Positions 27,337 through 35,088 of a stretch of DNA of 64,000 nt are shown here, in pieces. The translations under genes were made by a program, and so were the position numbers. The notes under the pieces were generated by a model that saw only the letters and a program-made list of their open reading frames with translations, was not told the DNA's origin and did no database searches. Origin of the DNA: Candidatus Venteria ishoeyi (GTDB taxonomy: Bacteria; Pseudomonadota; Gammaproteobacteria; Beggiatoales; Beggiatoaceae); the NCBI RefSeq assembly GCF_030378065.1, contig NZ_JAUCGJ010000013.1, positions 35,667-99,666 on the forward strand, given 5' to 3'. Position 1 is the first letter of the stretch. Each line of letters begins with the position of its first letter.

Positions 27337-28536
27337 TTATTCCGCTTGGCGCAACTCCGTGGTGAGTTTTTCAAACTCAGCGCGCATTGCCATATTTTCA
27401 AAGGGCACTAACTCCGGCAATTGCAAGTTTGCCAGACTGCTAAATTGCTGGTTACTGGCGCGAATCAAGGTCACCAATTCACCACTGATACGCACAGTCT
27501 GATAACGGATTAAGGCCACGTCATAGTCTTTTTTCAAAGCCCCCTGTGCTTTTAACACCTGATTGGCCTGCCGGGTCAATTGCTGGCGATATAAATTCAA
27601 AGTATTACTGGTCAATTTCTGCGCCTGAATACTGATTTGTAAATTACTGCGGCGCAAGGCGTCGGTTTCCCGCATCAACATATTCTGGGTTTTTTGTTGC
27701 AAACGCTGATTATCCGCACGAATTTTTTCCAGTTTGGGTAAATAATTTTGCACAATACGATCTATAAAATTCTGCTGCATGGTAATCACCACCTCCAACA
27801 ACACCGCATACATGCCATAATGTTTACGCGCAAATTCCAGGTCTTCACCGTTATCAATCATCAATTGTGCCAGATGGTTGCTGATTTGTTTGACATTATC
27901 AAACACCACACTCATTGCAATCACATCATCCCCCACCACGCTGGTCATCAACACATCTAACTGCGCCTCGCTTAAATACACGCCGGTTTTTTGCATGTGC
28001 TGGGCAATATTGGCTTTGTGTTGTTTAATTTGTGTTTTATTTTCCGCAATATCGCCTTTTAAGTCAGCTATTTTGTCATCGTAACTTTTTGCCTTGCCCG
28101 GACGGCTGATTTTTTTGGTTTGATATTCCGCCATTTGCCGACGTTTCTGACTAATCGTATTTTCCAGGTTTTTAATCGCCTGCACATCCTCCGACACGGC
28201 TGACAAGCCCAGAATTTTGACAGCCTCCTGCAATAAAGCATCAATTTCTTTCTGATGCGATTTTTGATCCTCGCCAAACCATTTTGATTCTGGTAAATCC
28301 TTATGCCGCTCTTTTTCTGCCAGCAAATCATCCAGCCTGGGGTAGGCTTCCTCCCACACCTTGGCAAACTGCTCCTGCGGATTAAGATTACTGCCCGTCA
28401 TATCATCCACAAAATCACCTGTTGCGGTCATGATTTGATCCAATAAACCCGGATCGCTGCTACCAGATTTACTGGGTGATGCTGCGCAGGCTTGCAAACT
28501 GAAGCAAATAAAAATAAAAAACCATATGTGTTTCAT
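27337..28536 (-). CDS. Coiled-coil lipoprotein of unknown function
   Basis: 399 residues. The N-terminus MKHIWFFIFICFSLQACAAS is a lipoprotein signal with lipobox LQAC (Cys-17); the residue after the Cys is Ala, which favours outer-membrane sorting. The mature protein is almost entirely helical with many charged heptads (ENTISQKRRQMAEYQTKK; DNQRLQQKTQNMLMRETDAL) and no recognised catalytic motif. It is probably co-transcribed with the cardiolipin synthase gene, 6 bases downstream. A structural envelope role is a guess. Confidence 0.7.
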   Translation of the reverse strand: MKHIWFFIFICFSLQACAASPSKSGSSDPGLLDQIMTATGDFVDDMTGSNLNPQEQFAKVWEEAYPRLDDLLAEKERHKDLPESKWFGEDQKSHQKEIDALLQEAVKILGLSAVSEDVQAIKNLENTISQKRRQMAEYQTKKISRPGKAKSYDDKIADLKGDIAENKTQIKQHKANIAQHMQKTGVYLSEAQLDVLMTSVVGDDVIAMSVVFDNVKQISNHLAQLMIDNGEDLEFARKHYGMYAVLLEVVITMQQNFIDRIVQNYLPKLEKIRADNQRLQQKTQNMLMRETDALRRSNLQISIQAQKLTSNTLNLYRQQLTRQANQVLKAQGALKKDYDVALIRYQTVRISGELVTLIRASNQQFSSLANLQLPELVPFENMAMRAEFEKLTTELRQAE

Positions 28537-28689
28537 TAAGTTATTTCCTGTTCCATTAAAGAATATATCATTAAACTTGTCTTTTACTTCTTCTTCCGCC
28601 TTGCAGACTGAATGCTACTTCGTACTCAATCAGGCACATAAGCTGGAATAAAGTAGCCTGAAATAGCATAGCGTATTCCACCTAAGTAT

Positions 28690-28717
28690 TTGATAATATT
28701 TGAATTACAGTTATACT
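28690..28717 (+). promoter_or_regulatory. Sigma-70-like promoter of nagZ
   Basis: TTGATA (28690-28695) and TATACT (28712-28717), 16-base spacing, 34 bases before the ATG at 28751. Its position inside the open frame extending upstream of 28751 is the reason for choosing the ATG and not the TTG at 28700. Confidence 0.6.
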
Positions 28718-28750
28718 TGTTTTTTTATTAAAAAAACAACGGATTTTATC

Positions 28751-29824
28751 ATGCATATTGGCCCTTTTATGATTGATTTTACCGGTACACAATTGACCGA
28801 TGCCGATCGTAAACTGTTATTACACCCTTTGGTGGGGGGGGTTATTTTATTCAGCCGCAATTATGAGTCACCGCAACAGCTTACAGCTTTAACCAGCGAA
28901 ATTCACGCGTTGCGCAAACCGCCGCTATTGATTGCCGTGGATCATGAAGGTGGGCGGGTGCAGCGTTTTCGTGAACATTTTGTACACATTCCTGCCGCGC
29001 AGACTTTTGGTTTATTGTATAAAAAAGACCCAAAATCTGCACTGGAAAAAGTACAGCAGGCAGGCTGGCTGCTGGCTGCTGAACTCCGTGCTGTCGGGGT
29101 GGATTTCAGCTTTGCCCCGGTATTGGATCTTAATAACCCCATCAGCAGCGTTATTAATGACCGCGCTTATCATCACCACCCGGAAGTCGTGGCTAAACTC
29201 GCGCGCGCCGCAATGAAGGGCATGAAACAAGCGGGCATGATTGCGGTGGGCAAGCATTTTCCAGGGCATGGCTCGGTGGCAGCGGATTCTCACCACAGCC
29301 TGCCGGTGGATACACGCCCGGAAGCCGATATTCGCAGCGCAGACTGGGTGGCTTTTGAGCGTATGATTAATTACGGCTTGCCTGCCTTGATGCCAGCCCA
29401 TATTGTTTATTCTGCCGTCGATACATATCCTGCCGGGTTTTCAGCACAATGGTTGCAGATCCGCCTGCGTAAAGAACTGGGTTTTCAAGGCGCGATCTTC
29501 AGTGATGATCTGAATATGGCAGGTGCAAATGTTGCTGGCACACCATTACAGCGTGCGCAACAAGCACTTGGCGCAGGTTGTGATATGGCCTTGATTTGTA
29601 ACAACCGCCCTGCGGTACTGGAAGTATTAGCGCAGTTTGGTGAATATACCGCACCCGCTTCACAATTACGTTTATCGCGTTTACACGGCTTTGCTGATGA
29701 GAATAACAAGATTCGGGATTGGCAGAGTTTACACCAAAGCCAAGACTGGCAGCTTGCCAATCAAGTCATGCAGCTTTTAGAAACAGAACCTGAATTAAAT
29801 TTGGGAGATGATGGTTTATCTTAA
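28751..29824 (+). CDS. nagZ: Beta-N-acetylhexosaminidase NagZ
   Basis: 357 residues from ATG 28751. A cytoplasmic glycoside hydrolase family 3 enzyme that removes GlcNAc from 1,6-anhydro-muropeptides during wall recycling. Visible signatures: MIDFTGTQLTDADRKLL, GVILFSRNY, VDHEGGRVQRFR, the KHFPGHGSVAADSHHSLP loop with the catalytic His, and the nucleophile region AIFSDDLNMAG. Length and start agree with characterised NagZ. The stop codon TAA is formed by the first bases of a repeat element (copy B), which separates it from the convergent P-type ATPase gene. Confidence 0.96.
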   Translation: MHIGPFMIDFTGTQLTDADRKLLLHPLVGGVILFSRNYESPQQLTALTSEIHALRKPPLLIAVDHEGGRVQRFREHFVHIPAAQTFGLLYKKDPKSALEKVQQAGWLLAAELRAVGVDFSFAPVLDLNNPISSVINDRAYHHHPEVVAKLARAAMKGMKQAGMIAVGKHFPGHGSVAADSHHSLPVDTRPEADIRSADWVAFERMINYGLPALMPAHIVYSAVDTYPAGFSAQWLQIRLRKELGFQGAIFSDDLNMAGANVAGTPLQRAQQALGAGCDMALICNNRPAVLEVLAQFGEYTAPASQLRLSRLHGFADENNKIRDWQSLHQSQDWQLANQVMQLLETEPELNLGDDGLS

Positions 29825-29912
29825 GGAGTGAGGATGAAATAAATGCAGAAACTGGGCGCAGGATTTTTGTTCATTTTCAAGGCGTGAAAACAGATAAAAA
29901 TCCTGCACGCTA
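29822..29912. repeat. Palindromic element, copy B (one-ended, TAAGGAGTGAG family)
   Basis: Bases 29822-29893 match the reverse complement of the right half of copy D (49725 back to 49654) at 70 of 72 positions. The match stops at the inner hairpin arm, and another 19 bases lead to the ATPase stop. It lies between convergent genes and supplies the nagZ stop codon. Confidence 0.85.
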
Positions 29913-32666
29913 TGGGGGTGTTATTTCTTGCGAGTTACCTAACCACTTATTGCGCAGATACTTATCAAGCTCCAGTACGATAAAACCAGGGAGTAAGCAA
30001 GGCAGGATCACCCCCCACCATTCCAGTGGAAATTCAGCCGTTCTGAAAATAGCATTTAGTGCCGGTGTGTAGGTCAAATGATAATGTGTGAACAAACTGA
30101 ATAAAGCACCTGCGAGCAGCCAGCGGTTACCAAAAGGACTGAAACTGAAAGCTGAGCGTCTGGTAGAACGCGCACTCATCACAAAACCTAAATGCACCAG
30201 CAATACTGCCCAGAATGCTGCCGTTTGCGCCTGGGTTAGTAATAGCGGATTAATCACCACGCCATCAACAACGGCGGCAGCGCCAAAGTAATAATACACA
30301 TAAAAACTGGGCAGGGAAATTGCCAGACCAATCAACAGGACACGTTGGAAAAATAAGCGGTTAGCAATTTTTTCTGCGGCATCTCTGGGCGGGTCAGTAA
30401 GTAAATGCGAGGACTTGACTTCCATCATCAACGGTATGGTCAGAAATACGGAATCAAACAAGTTAATCCACAGAATTTGTACCGGTTCCAGCGGCAGGCG
30501 CGCGCCAAACAAGGGAATAAAGGGGGCCAGCAAAATTGCGCCCATCACCAGCAAGGCTTGACCGCCATTGGTGGGCAATGTGTATAAAATGGCTTTTTCC
30601 AGGTTATGCCAGGCATGACGGCCTTCTTCTACAGCGCCGACGATGCTGGCAAAATTATCATCTGTCAGTACCATGCTGGCGGCTTCCTTACTGACTTCGG
30701 TGCCGGTAATACCCATAGCAATACCGATATCAGCCGCTTTTAAGGCAGGCGCGTCATTGACCCCATCGCCGGTAATCGCAGTGACATGACCGTGGCGTTG
30801 TAGTTGTTGCACCACGCGCAGCTTATGCTCCGGCGCAACACGGGCATAAACAGATACATCTTCAACAACATCATATAAGTCATCATCAGACATTTTTGCC
30901 AGTTGTTCGCCAATCAGCAGATTTTGTTGTTGATTATCTATAATCCCCAAAGTCCGGGCGACAGCTTGCGCTGTCAAGCGGTGATCACCGGTAATCATAA
31001 GCGTGCGGATACCGGATGTTTTACATTTTTTTACGGCAGCAATCGCTTCTTCTCTGGGGGGATCGATCATGCCTTGCAAACCGAGGAAACAACAGGAATG
31101 GATATCATCTTCAGTTAAGTTGGTGTGGGTTTTTGGGACGGATTTCTGCGCCATTGCCAACACCCGCAAGGCATTATCCGCCATCATCTCAACCTGATTT
31201 AAAATCGTTTGCCTGGAGAAAGCCGTATCAGATGTCTGGCTGTATTGACTGTTGCAAAGTTCCAGAATAACTTCCGGCGAGCCTTTAATATAGATAATAT
31301 TTTCGTTTTCACCTTCGCCTGCGTGCAGCGTAGCCATATACATGCGTTCAGATTCAAAAGGAATTTCATCCAGAACTAATTGCAGGGGGGGCTTCTGAAC
31401 GGCATTTTTTTTGGCTGAAACAATCAGTGCACCTTCTGTGGGATCGCCAATAATATGATAAACCCCATCGGTTTGATGCAAGGTCGCGTTATTACAATAG
31501 AGACCCGCAGTCAGCGTATGCTGCACGGGTGCAGGCAGGCTGTCCAGTATTTGTCCATCACGCTGGATGTGACCAACCGGTTCATAACCAACGCCACTGA
31601 GTTCATAATGTACGTTATCGGCATATACATCGACCACGGTCATTTCGTTACGGGTCAGGGTACCGGTTTTATCAGAGCAAATCACGGTGGTACAACCCAG
31701 CGTTTCAGCAGCGGGCAAGCGTCGAATTAAAGCATTGCGCTTTGCCATAACCGAAGCTGCCAAAGCCAGAATTGCCGTGACTATCATCGGCAGCATTTCC
31801 GGGATTGCCGCAACAATCAGCGATACCGAAGCTAAAAAGCTATAAACCAGCGAATAACCAATCATGCCGCCGAGCATAAAGTTCAATAAGCCCAGCGCCA
31901 GAATGAGAATAATCAAAGTGCGGGTAAACTCGGTGATTTTCTTTTGCAGCGGGGTAAGTGCTTGCCGGGTATGCGACATCATTGCCGCAATTTTGCCAAA
32001 TTCAGTATATTTTCCCGTACTGACCACCACCGCCTTAGCAGAACCGCTGAGTAAAAAAGTCCCGCTAAAAGCGATACAGCTTTGATCGCCGGGAGGTAAG
32101 TCAGGATTGGACAATGTTGCAGTATTTTTGTTTACCGGCAAAGACTCGCCGGTTAAAGCCGCTTCATCTACGGTCATGTCTTTACAGCGGAGCAGGCGCA
32201 CATCCGCAGGCACCTTATCGCCACCTTGCAAAATCACCACATCACCCGGTACCACTTCCCGCGTGGCAATGGTTTTTTCCTCGTTATCACGCAGTGCCAC
32301 CGTTTCGGAAACCATCATGTTTTGCAAGGCCAGTAATGCGCTTTCGGCTTTGCCTTCCTGGAAAAAACCTAAAATGGCATTTAAGATCACCACGCAGAGG
32401 ATCACCAAGGTATCAGCAAACATGTCCTTGTTGCCACTAAAACTTAAAATGGCTGTGGTGGTTGCGGCAAGCAACAGAATATAAACCAGTGGATTATGGA
32501 ACTGGCTGAGAAACCGCATCCATGCGCTACGGCGTTTAAAGGATAGCTCGTTATAACCGTAATGCTGCAAACGCTTTTGTGCTTCTTTACTGCTTAGTCC
32601 ACTTTCTTGACAGGACAAAGCCGCAAAACTTTCTTCAATATTGAGTTGATACCATTTTTTATTCAT
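29910..32666 (-). CDS. Cation-transporting P-type ATPase, P2-like with an MgtA-like M4 motif
   Basis: 918 residues. Cation_ATPase_N region, membrane helices, actuator loop LTGESLPVN (TGES 172-175), phosphorylation motif SDKTGTLTRN with Asp-332, nucleotide-binding domain, hinge TGDGVNDAPALK, and about four C-terminal membrane helices. Overall layout is that of SERCA/PMR1/CtpF-like pumps. The M4 motif reads IPEMLPMIVTAIL where calcium pumps have PEGLP; PEMLPMIVT is what I know from magnesium transporters of the MgtA type. M6 has WINLFDSVFLTIPLM. The transported ion is therefore open. The gene stands alone, with a 13-bp palindrome upstream of its start. Confidence 0.92.
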   Translation of the reverse strand: MNKKWYQLNIEESFAALSCQESGLSSKEAQKRLQHYGYNELSFKRRSAWMRFLSQFHNPLVYILLLAATTTAILSFSGNKDMFADTLVILCVVILNAILGFFQEGKAESALLALQNMMVSETVALRDNEEKTIATREVVPGDVVILQGGDKVPADVRLLRCKDMTVDEAALTGESLPVNKNTATLSNPDLPPGDQSCIAFSGTFLLSGSAKAVVVSTGKYTEFGKIAAMMSHTRQALTPLQKKITEFTRTLIILILALGLLNFMLGGMIGYSLVYSFLASVSLIVAAIPEMLPMIVTAILALAASVMAKRNALIRRLPAAETLGCTTVICSDKTGTLTRNEMTVVDVYADNVHYELSGVGYEPVGHIQRDGQILDSLPAPVQHTLTAGLYCNNATLHQTDGVYHIIGDPTEGALIVSAKKNAVQKPPLQLVLDEIPFESERMYMATLHAGEGENENIIYIKGSPEVILELCNSQYSQTSDTAFSRQTILNQVEMMADNALRVLAMAQKSVPKTHTNLTEDDIHSCCFLGLQGMIDPPREEAIAAVKKCKTSGIRTLMITGDHRLTAQAVARTLGIIDNQQQNLLIGEQLAKMSDDDLYDVVEDVSVYARVAPEHKLRVVQQLQRHGHVTAITGDGVNDAPALKAADIGIAMGITGTEVSKEAASMVLTDDNFASIVGAVEEGRHAWHNLEKAILYTLPTNGGQALLVMGAILLAPFIPLFGARLPLEPVQILWINLFDSVFLTIPLMMEVKSSHLLTDPPRDAAEKIANRLFFQRVLLIGLAISLPSFYVYYYFGAAAVVDGVVINPLLLTQAQTAAFWAVLLVHLGFVMSARSTRRSAFSFSPFGNRWLLAGALFSLFTHYHLTYTPALNAIFRTAEFPLEWWGVILPCLLPGFIVLELDKYLRNKWLGNSQEITPP

Positions 32667-32717
32667 GGCTTGAAACCAGGGTTTGAAATAGGCGATATCA
32701 GATTTTTATGACACGCC

Positions 32718-32745
32718 TTAAAAATTAGAAAATTCTAATTTTTAA
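32718..32745. promoter_or_regulatory. AT-rich perfect palindrome upstream of the P-type ATPase gene
   Basis: TTAAAAATTAGAA and TTCTAATTTTTAA are perfect 13-base arms with a 2-base loop, 52-79 bases upstream of the ATPase ATG. It may be an operator for a metal-responsive regulator or a hairpin; there is no GC-rich stem as in a terminator. Confidence 0.4.
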
Positions 32746-32803
32746 ATGTAGTCCATAAATAGACTATTGTATATAAGCGAGTACATCAGCCAGTAAACTT
32801 TAC

Positions 32804-32852
32804 TAAGGAGTGAGAATTTTATAATTCCCAAAACCAAGCTGGCCTTTTTCTA
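32804..32852. repeat. Palindromic element, copy C (one-ended, TAAGGAGTGAG family)
   Basis: Begins TAAGGAGTGAGAATTTTATA like the left end of copy D and keeps its GGCTGG-CTTTTTCT segment (here GCTGGCCTTTTTCT). The match ends at the stop codon of the epimerase gene (32850-32852). The other half is absent. Confidence 0.75.
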
Positions 32853-33785
32853 AAGGCTGCGAATATAAGTTTCCAAACCCTGTTGCATGGAATAGTCTGC
32901 CTGCCAGTTAAATTCCTGGGTAATTTTTTGTATATTGGCGCAGGAATGGCGAATATCCCCGGTTTTTGCCGCTTGATAAGTAATTTTTGATGCACTTTTT
33001 CCGGTGATGGTTTGCAGCATTTGCAACAGGGTATTGATACTGAGCACTTGTTGCCTGCCAACATTGAAGACCTGCGCCCCTGTCGCCAGCGTCAAGGCTT
33101 TAAGATTGGCAGCCACCACATCCTGCACATAGATGAAGTCCCGGGTTTGCTCGCCATCGCCATAAATCACAATATCCTGTTGTGCTTGCAAGCGTTCCAG
33201 AAAAATGGAAATCACGCCGGAATAAGGCGAACTGGGGTCCTGGCGCGGCCCGTACACATTAAAATAACGCAACCCCACAGAATGAATGCCATAAAGCTGC
33301 GCATATAATGTGGCCAGTTGCTCGGCATAATACTTATCCAGCGCATAAGGACTGAGTGGTTGGCAAGTTGTGGTTTCAGGCAAAGGCAATTCCTGGTTAT
33401 CGCCATAAACGGCTGCGGAGCTGGCATAAATTACGGTTTTTACACCCTGCTGCCGCGCGGCTTCAAACACATTAAACACGCCCTGGGCATTATTTTGAAA
33501 ACTGGCGGCAGGCTGTTGGATGGACAAGGGTACTGAAACCAGCGCGGCTTCATGATAAATCGCGCAGGCTCCCTGACTGGCAGCCAATACTGTTGCCAAA
33601 TCACCCACATCACCTTCAATGAGTTCAAACTGTTCCAATGCCTGTAATGTTTTAAGGTTTTCCCTATGCCCAGTGACAAAGTTATCCAGTACACGTACCG
33701 CATAACCTGCCGCAATCAGCGATTCTGATATATGTGAGCCAATAAAACCTGCGCCACCCGTCACCAGAATAAGATTTTTTGCCAT
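32850..33785 (-). CDS. NAD-dependent UDP-sugar epimerase (GalE/WbpP-like)
   Basis: 311 residues of the extended short-chain dehydrogenase family. NAD-binding TGGAGFIGSHISESL at 9-23, catalytic SPYALDKYYAEQL with the Tyr-x3-Lys pair, conserved FNVYGPRQDPSSPYSGVISIF and RDFIYVQDVV. The sequence around NVYGPRQDP is typical of UDP-GlcNAc/UDP-glucose 4-epimerases used for surface polysaccharides. Length fits. It starts 11 bases after the stop of the malate dehydrogenase gene on the same strand, so the two may be co-transcribed. The precise sugar substrate cannot be told from the sequence. Confidence 0.88.
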   Translation of the reverse strand: MAKNLILVTGGAGFIGSHISESLIAAGYAVRVLDNFVTGHRENLKTLQALEQFELIEGDVGDLATVLAASQGACAIYHEAALVSVPLSIQQPAASFQNNAQGVFNVFEAARQQGVKTVIYASSAAVYGDNQELPLPETTTCQPLSPYALDKYYAEQLATLYAQLYGIHSVGLRYFNVYGPRQDPSSPYSGVISIFLERLQAQQDIVIYGDGEQTRDFIYVQDVVAANLKALTLATGAQVFNVGRQQVLSINTLLQMLQTITGKSASKITYQAAKTGDIRHSCANIQKITQEFNWQADYSMQQGLETYIRSL

Positions 33786-33796
33786 TATTAATATCC

Positions 33797-34780
33797 TTAT
33801 AAACCCAATATTTGCGCAACTGCTTGCTGTTCTGCAACAATTTCCGCCACTGTTTTATCCAAAGCCTCACGACTGAAAGTATTCAGTTCCAAATCCCGCA
33901 CAATGTCATAATCCCCATTTTCACAAACAACCGGCACCCCACACACCAGCCCTTTGGGAATATCGTAACAACCATCACTGCATACTGCCATGCTGACCCA
34001 TTCGCTGTTACTGCCTAAAACCCAGTCACGCATGTGTGACAATGCGGCATAAGCAGCAGAAGCCGCGCTGGAAGTGCCGCGCGCCTTAATGATTTGTGCG
34101 CCACGTTGCTGCAAAACTGGCAAAAATTCATTCACCATCCAGTCATGTTCCTGCGGGGTTTCAATACAACGCTTATCATCAATTAAGGCATGGCTGATGT
34201 CAGGGTATTGCGTTGCAGAATGATTGCCCCATACGGCAACCTGATGAATTCGCTTTAAATCAATCTGTTGGTGGCTGGCAAATTGTGAGATTAAACGATG
34301 ATGATCCAGGCGCATCATGCCACTAAATTGTTTACTATCCAAATCCGGCGCATATTGTCGGGTAATCCAGGTATTACTATTCATGGGATTACCGACAACC
34401 AGCACTTTTACATGTCTTTGCGCCTGCTCGTTTAAGGCGCGCCCTTGCTGCTGGAAAATGCTCGCATTTATCGCCAGCAGATCAGCGCGCTCCATACCAG
34501 GGCCGCGTGGCTTGGCACCAATCAGAAAGGCATAATTCACATCCCGGAAAGCCTGCGTGGTGTCATCGGTTGCAACAATATCCTGCAATAGAGGATAAGC
34601 GCAGTCTTCCAGCTCCATCACCACGCCCTGCAAAGCGGTCATGGCAGGCGGGATTTCCAGTAAATGCAAAATAACGGGCTGCTTTGGGCCAAACATTTCC
34701 CCTGCTGCAATGCGGAAAACCAGGCTGTAAGCAATATGTCCGGCAGCGCCGGTAATAACGATACGTACGGGTTGTTGCAT
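33797..34780 (-). CDS. mdh: Malate dehydrogenase
   Basis: 327 residues, cytosolic type. NAD-binding [21 protein letters not shown], substrate loop [15 protein letters not shown] with arginines, NPMNSNTWI, and the catalytic His in [14 protein letters not shown]. It oxidises malate to oxaloacetate in the TCA cycle. The TGAAGxIxYxL form is the MDH type 2 found in many proteobacteria and chloroplast-like enzymes. A perfect palindrome lies 13 bases upstream of the ATG. It precedes the sugar epimerase gene on the same strand. Confidence 0.95.
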   Translation of the reverse strand: MQQPVRIVITGAAGHIAYSLVFRIAAGEMFGPKQPVILHLLEIPPAMTALQGVVMELEDCAYPLLQDIVATDDTTQAFRDVNYAFLIGAKPRGPGMERADLLAINASIFQQQGRALNEQAQRHVKVLVVGNPMNSNTWITRQYAPDLDSKQFSGMMRLDHHRLISQFASHQQIDLKRIHQVAVWGNHSATQYPDISHALIDDKRCIETPQEHDWMVNEFLPVLQQRGAQIIKARGTSSAASAAYAALSHMRDWVLGSNSEWVSMAVCSDGCYDIPKGLVCGVPVVCENGDYDIVRDLELNTFSREALDKTVAEIVAEQQAVAQILGL

Positions 34781-35088
34781 GGTCGCCTCCCCCTATTAAT
34801 TTTCATATCTGAAAATTAATAGATAATTTTTTTATTTATAACGGGTTCTTTATGACGTTTGCTTCAGAAAGGGCAATACCCCTGAGTGATAAGTATAACG
34901 TAGATGAGGGGCAATAAGACAACTGGCATAAGGCGTTGTTATCTGGGCTGGTGTCATCCCTCCCCTCTCAGGTTTATTCCCATTAAGCAAGACATTGACA
35001 CAAAGTTTGATAAGCCAAACACTTTTATTCATCGCTGGATTCTGCTACTTTGCTATTTTTTTTCGCAAACTTATACCTGGAGTCTGCC
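34781..35088. other. Intergenic region between divergent mdh and EF-G-like genes
   Basis: 308 bases without a gene. It holds the palindrome at 34793-34822 next to the mdh start, an A/T-rich stretch (ATAATTTTTTTATTTATAA) behind it, and a TTGACA at 34995-35000 that could serve the EF-G-like gene, although no good -10 box stands at the right distance. No tRNA or small protein gene was recognised. Confidence 0.6.
34793..34822. promoter_or_regulatory. Perfect palindrome upstream of mdh
   Basis: CTATTAATTTTCA (34793-34805), loop TATC, TGAAAATTAATAG (34810-34822): 13-base perfect arms, 13 bases before the mdh ATG, so it would be in the leader or near the transcription start. The half GAAAATTAATAG also occurs at about 2683-2694 upstream of the M48 operon. 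Confidence 0.45.

Noticed and set aside
28700..28750. Upstream TTG start for nagZ
   Set aside because: It overlaps a good promoter (28690-28717), and the family start MHIGPFMIDF is at 28751.
35050..35088. Earlier start for the EF-G-like gene
   Set aside because: The upstream residues do not belong to the family; ATG 35089 has a ribosome site.
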